Shown here in pieces: positions 17,475-20,120 of a stretch of DNA of 20,120 nucleotides. The position numbers and the translations under genes are program-made. Position 1 is the stretch's first letter. Each line of letters starts with the position of its first letter. The stretch comes from Penium margaritaceum (lineage: Eukaryota; Streptophyta; Zygnematophyceae; Desmidiales; Peniaceae): NCBI GenBank assembly GCA_023375785.1, contig SZWC01004700.1:102589-122708 (forward strand), read 5' to 3'. The notes under the pieces were generated by a model that saw only the letters and a program-made list of their open reading frames with translations, searched no databases and was not told the DNA's origin.

Positions 17475-17948
17475 TCAAGGATGTACGCCGACCGAACTCA
17501 CAGCCTTCTTGAACGAGTCGCGCTTCAGTGCCTTGGTCAGGAAGTCAGCCAACTGCCGTGCTGTCTCAACCCACACGATGCTGATGCTGCCGGCATGCAA
17601 CAATGAACGCACACAGTGATACTCGACGTTGATGTGTTTTGTGCGTGTGTGATGCACGCCGTCATTTTCGGCGATGGCCATGGCACTCTCATTGTCACAA
17701 TGCAGCGTGATGGATGGGACAGACTGGCGCAACTCAGACAGCAGACGACGCAACCACACACTCTCACACGCGCCTGATCCAAGAGCCACGTACTCAGCCT
17801 CAGCGGTGCTGCGTGCAATGCACCCCTGCTTGCCACTGCGCCAGGACACAGCCGTGCCGCCAATCAGAAAGATCCAGCCTGTGCGACTCTTACCGTCCGG
17901 GCTGCCGGCCCAGTCACTGTCGGTGTAGCCCACTGCGACAACAGACGG
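17475..17948 (-). pseudogene. copia RNase H domain, pol C-terminus (element 3)
   Basis: In the pol frame after TAA 17949-17951 comes GYTDSDWAGSPDGKSRTGW, then GGTAVSWRSGKQGCIARST, AEAEYVALGSGACESVWLRR and LHCDNESAMAIAEN. TRTKHINVEYHCVRS and ETARQLADFLTKALKRDSF follow, and pol ends at TGA 17475-17477. The Asp of TDSDW, the Glu of EAEY and the Asp of CDNES are the expected metal ligands. The conserved KHID position reads KHIN here and also in element 2. RNase H removes the RNA strand during reverse transcription. The domain itself is uninterrupted, but it is cut off from RT by the stop. Confidence 0.9.
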
Positions 17949-19399
17949 TTAACGGCGGAACATGAGACCTCGCGGAGGAGTCGATACGACATAGCGCAGT
18001 ACGCGGATCGCGGCCTCGTGGTGGAGGTGACGCGGCTCCTGAGAAAACAAGGCCAGGAGTTTGACGGCGAACGCGATGTCTGGACGCGTCGTCGTTGCCA
18101 GGAACATCAATGACCCGATTACTCGCAGGTACGCGGTCACGTCAACTGGCTCCCCCACAACAGCTGGGTCAAGACTCTTCAGCTTCACCTGGCCATCTGG
18201 CGACATGGGTGAGGATGCGCTCGGTACGAGTGGCAGGTCCTCGGCGAAGCGAGTGGACAGAGTCTGCACATAAGCAGCCTGATGGACATGGAGAATGCCC
18301 TGGGAGCGATCATGCTCGAGCTCCATGCCCAGAAAGACTCGGGCAGACCCGAGATCCTTCATCTGGTAGGTGGCGTGCAGCAGTTACTTGACGCGCTGGA
18401 TGGCAGCCGTGTCTGGCGACGCAATGAGGAGGTCGTCGACGTACACCAGAACATCAGCGAAGGTCTGGCCTCGCGGACTGACAAACAGTGCAGGGTCTGC
18501 GGTGCTGCGCTGGAGCCCACCACGAAGGAGCGTGCTGCTGATCTCCTGGTTCCAGCACCGAGGCGACTGCTTCTGGCCATAGACGGCCTTACGCAGGCGC
18601 CACACTCTCCCGGTGCCATCGTCGAAGCCTGGTGGCTGCACCATGTAAAGCTCCTCACCCTCCAGTGAACCATGGAGAAAAGCGTTGCTCACGTCCATCT
18701 GATGCAGCTCCCACCCATGCTGGGCGACCAGGCTGAAGAGCGCCCGGCTGGTGGAGAACCGGCCAACTGGGGCAAAGATCTGGTCATAGTCGACCCCAGG
18801 GACCTGGGCAAACCCCTTTGCAGTGAGGCAGGCCTTGTACTTGTCCAAGGACCCGTCAGGTTTCCACTTGCGCCGAAAGATCCACTTGGCGTCGATGGCC
18901 TTCCGACCTGAAGGAAGGTCGACGAGGTCGTACACGTGGTGCTGTCGGATAGCAGCGAGCTCATCGGCGCAAGTAGCGTCCCAGTGTGCGGCCTCAGGAG
19001 AGGCTCGTGCCTCGCGCAAGGTGGCTGGGTCCTCCGGGCGTGCTGTGGAGCGAACTGAGAGAGCATGTGCCTCTCGCGCCCCAGGTGGGATGCGCGCAAG
19101 GGCAGCCACGACAGCGTGCCGATGCTCGTGATGGAGCATGGCGTAGCCCAATGCGGAGCCCGGGTGCAGATCTGCAATGATGGCCGCGGTGGTCAGGCCC
19201 AGGGCTTTGGTGCCAGGGTCCCCACTCACGACCGTGGGAGTGGAGGAGGCACGTGGAGCCACGGGGGATCGAGGCGCCACCGAGCGCGGTGCGACGGTCT
19301 TCATGCTCACCGACGGCCTGGGTCGGAGGCTGCCGCCGGGGCCACGTGTGTAGCGTGGCAAGGCGTGCGACGACGCTGAGTCTGATGGGCCAGTGGAAA
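17949..19399 (-). pseudogene. copia reverse transcriptase (element 3), one internal stop
   Basis: The - strand frame carries IADLHPGSALGYAMLHHEHRH, HWDATCADELAAIRQHHVY, IDAKWIFRRKWKPDGSLDKY, GVDYDQIFAPVGRFSTSRAL and LHQMDVSNAFLHG. It then has LRKAVYGQKQSPRCWNQEIS and LVYVDDLLIASPD, with YVDD at 18432-18443. All catalytic Asp are present. TAA 18384-18386 falls just after RVK, and the same frame resumes with LLHATYQMKDLGSARVFLG and VIGSLMFLATTTRPDIAFAV before TAA 17949-17951. This is the RVT_2 domain that copies element RNA into DNA. Two nonsense changes alone separate it from a continuous RT-RNase H frame. Confidence 0.9.
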
Positions 19400-19968
19400 C
19401 GACTGGGGCTGTCGGCCCGGAGAGATCCGCGAACACGACTGGGGAGGCTGGCCCGGAGGGACCAGCGGGCGCGACTGGGGAGGCTGGCCCGGAGGGACCA
19501 AAGACGCAGCTGGGGAGGCTGGCCCGGAGGGACCAGCGGGCGCGACTGGGGAGGCTGGCCCGGATGGACCAGCAGACGCGACTGGGACAGCTGGCTCGGA
19601 GGGACCAGCGGACGCGGCTGGGGAGGCTGGCCCGGAGGGACCAGCAGATGCGACTGGGACAGCTGGCCCGGAGGGACCAGCGGACGCGGCTGGGGCAGCT
19701 GGCCCGGAGGGACCAGCGGACGCGGCTGGGGCAGCTGGCCCGGAGGGACCAGCGGACGCGGCTGGAGAGGCTGGCCCGGAGGGACCAGCAGACGCGATTG
19801 GGACAGCTGGCCCGGAGGGACCAGCGGACGCGGCTGGAGCAGCTGGCCCGGAGGGAGCAGCGGACGCGGCTGGAGCAGCTGGCCCGGAGGGACCAGCGTG
19901 CGCGACTGGGACAGCTGGCCCGGAAGGACCAGCGGACGCGGCTGGGACAGCTGGCCCGGAGGGACCAA
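19400..19968 (-). repeat. sixteen 36-bp tandem repeats in the pol linker of element 3
   Basis: Units start at 19400, 19436, 19472 and 19507, then every 36 bp without exception to 19939; the last is partial. On the - strand each unit encodes 12 residues of the form GPSGPA-x-P-x-ASA, where x is Ala, Val, Ser or Ile. The unit starting at 19472 is 35 bp long, with one base missing near 19501-19506, which switches the frame between the integrase tail and RT. The multiple-of-three unit keeps the frame whatever the copy number. Because the unit lacks stops in most frames, long Trp/Gly-, Arg- and Pro-rich ORFs appear on both strands; these are shadows. Confidence 0.93.
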
Positions 19969-19972
19969 GGAA

Positions 19973-20120
19973 TGTGTCACCCGGACGCGGTAGGACGGAG
20001 GACGGACTCACCACTCCCCCACGCGACGGGATAGACACAGACGAGCCGGAGCGAATGAGGTCACGAGGAAACAGGTCCTCGAAGAAGAGGGCATCCCGGG
20101 ACTCGACGATGCAGTGCCGG
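19973..20120 (-). pseudogene. copia integrase C-terminal tail (element 3, partial)
   Basis: On the - strand the frame entering from the window edge reads RHCIVESRDALFFEDLFPRD and then a Ser/Gly/Pro-rich start of the linker. The same block in element 1 (RVIESRDALFLEDVFPR) and element 2 (KSRDAL) follows the integrase core. The catalytic core is beyond the window. The frame is open across the visible part and enters the 36-bp repeat array. Confidence 0.8.

Larger units (their letters stand above)
16552..20120 (-). mobile_element. copia retrotransposon element 3, 3' part, runs off right edge
   Basis: Reading right to left on the - strand: integrase tail, 36-bp repeat linker, RT, RNase H, polypurine tract and 3' LTR. 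Gag, protease, integrase core, primer site and 5' LTR lie beyond 20120. This is the best preserved copy. I find only two in-frame stops (TAA 18384-18386 and TAA 17949-17951) and one 1-bp deletion in the repeat array. The RT and RNase H wording is close to element 2, and the integrase tail is close to element 1. Confidence 0.87.

Noticed and set aside
19400-19968. CRISPR-like array or collagen gene
   Set aside because: The 36-bp units are directly contiguous with no spacers, and the peptide has only two Gly-X-Y triplets per 12 residues, so neither reading fits.
19253-20034. Long + strand ORFs (Trp/Gly-rich 246 codons and Arg/Leu-rich 213 codons)
   Set aside because: They are translations of the 36-bp repeat array on the wrong strand. 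The real frame is the - strand copia linker joined to integrase tail and RT.

Overview
The window looks like transposon-dense, GC-moderate nuclear DNA of a green-lineage eukaryote. The evidence is the copia retrotransposons primed by initiator tRNA-Met, a hAT-type DNA transposase and low-complexity spacer; a streptophyte alga such as a charophyte is my guess from the style of the sequence, not something shown. I see no intact cellular gene, no rRNA, no complete tRNA and no prokaryotic feature. Almost every coding trace belongs to a decayed mobile element.

Layout, left to right. (1) 1-870: imperfect tandem repeats of about 140 bp. (2) 1065-2236: the 3' end of an LTR retroelement on the + strand, with an unidentified C-terminal ORF, a polypurine tract and a 617-bp LTR bounded by TGTCAG/CTGACA. 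(3) 2252-4033: a hAT transposase pseudogene starting 16 bp after that LTR, in one frame with three stop codons and the middle of the catalytic domain missing. (4) 4190-10472: copia element 1 on the - strand. From right to left it has a tRNA-Met primer-binding site, a long leader with a 389-aa alanine-rich ORF, gag with a CCHC knuckle, protease, DD35E integrase and a truncated reverse transcriptase. The truncated end carries a 30-bp duplication. (5) 10473-12548: putative LTR and spacer, an alanine-codon triplet-rich stretch, a palindromic repeat and T-rich DNA. (6) 12549-16551: copia element 2 on the + strand, heavily decayed but traceable from protease to the end of RNase H. (7) 16552-20120: copia element 3 on the - strand, running off the right edge. 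It has an 814-bp 3' LTR (TGTTGG...CCAACA), a polypurine tract, RNase H, RT with intact YVDD, and a linker expanded into sixteen 36-bp repeats.

The three copia copies belong to related families: they share integrase, post-integrase, RT and RNase H wording. They are at different stages of decay, element 3 youngest and element 2 oldest. Element 3's LTR edge abuts the 3' remnant of element 2, which suggests stacked insertions. Most in-frame stops can be explained by single C-to-T changes, as expected in methylated plant transposons.

The observation most worth following is that element 1 has a long open frame upstream of gag, in the same frame as gag. It encodes an alanine-rich protein with hydrophobic segments that I do not recognise, and a comparable alanine-rich frame lies upstream of element 2.
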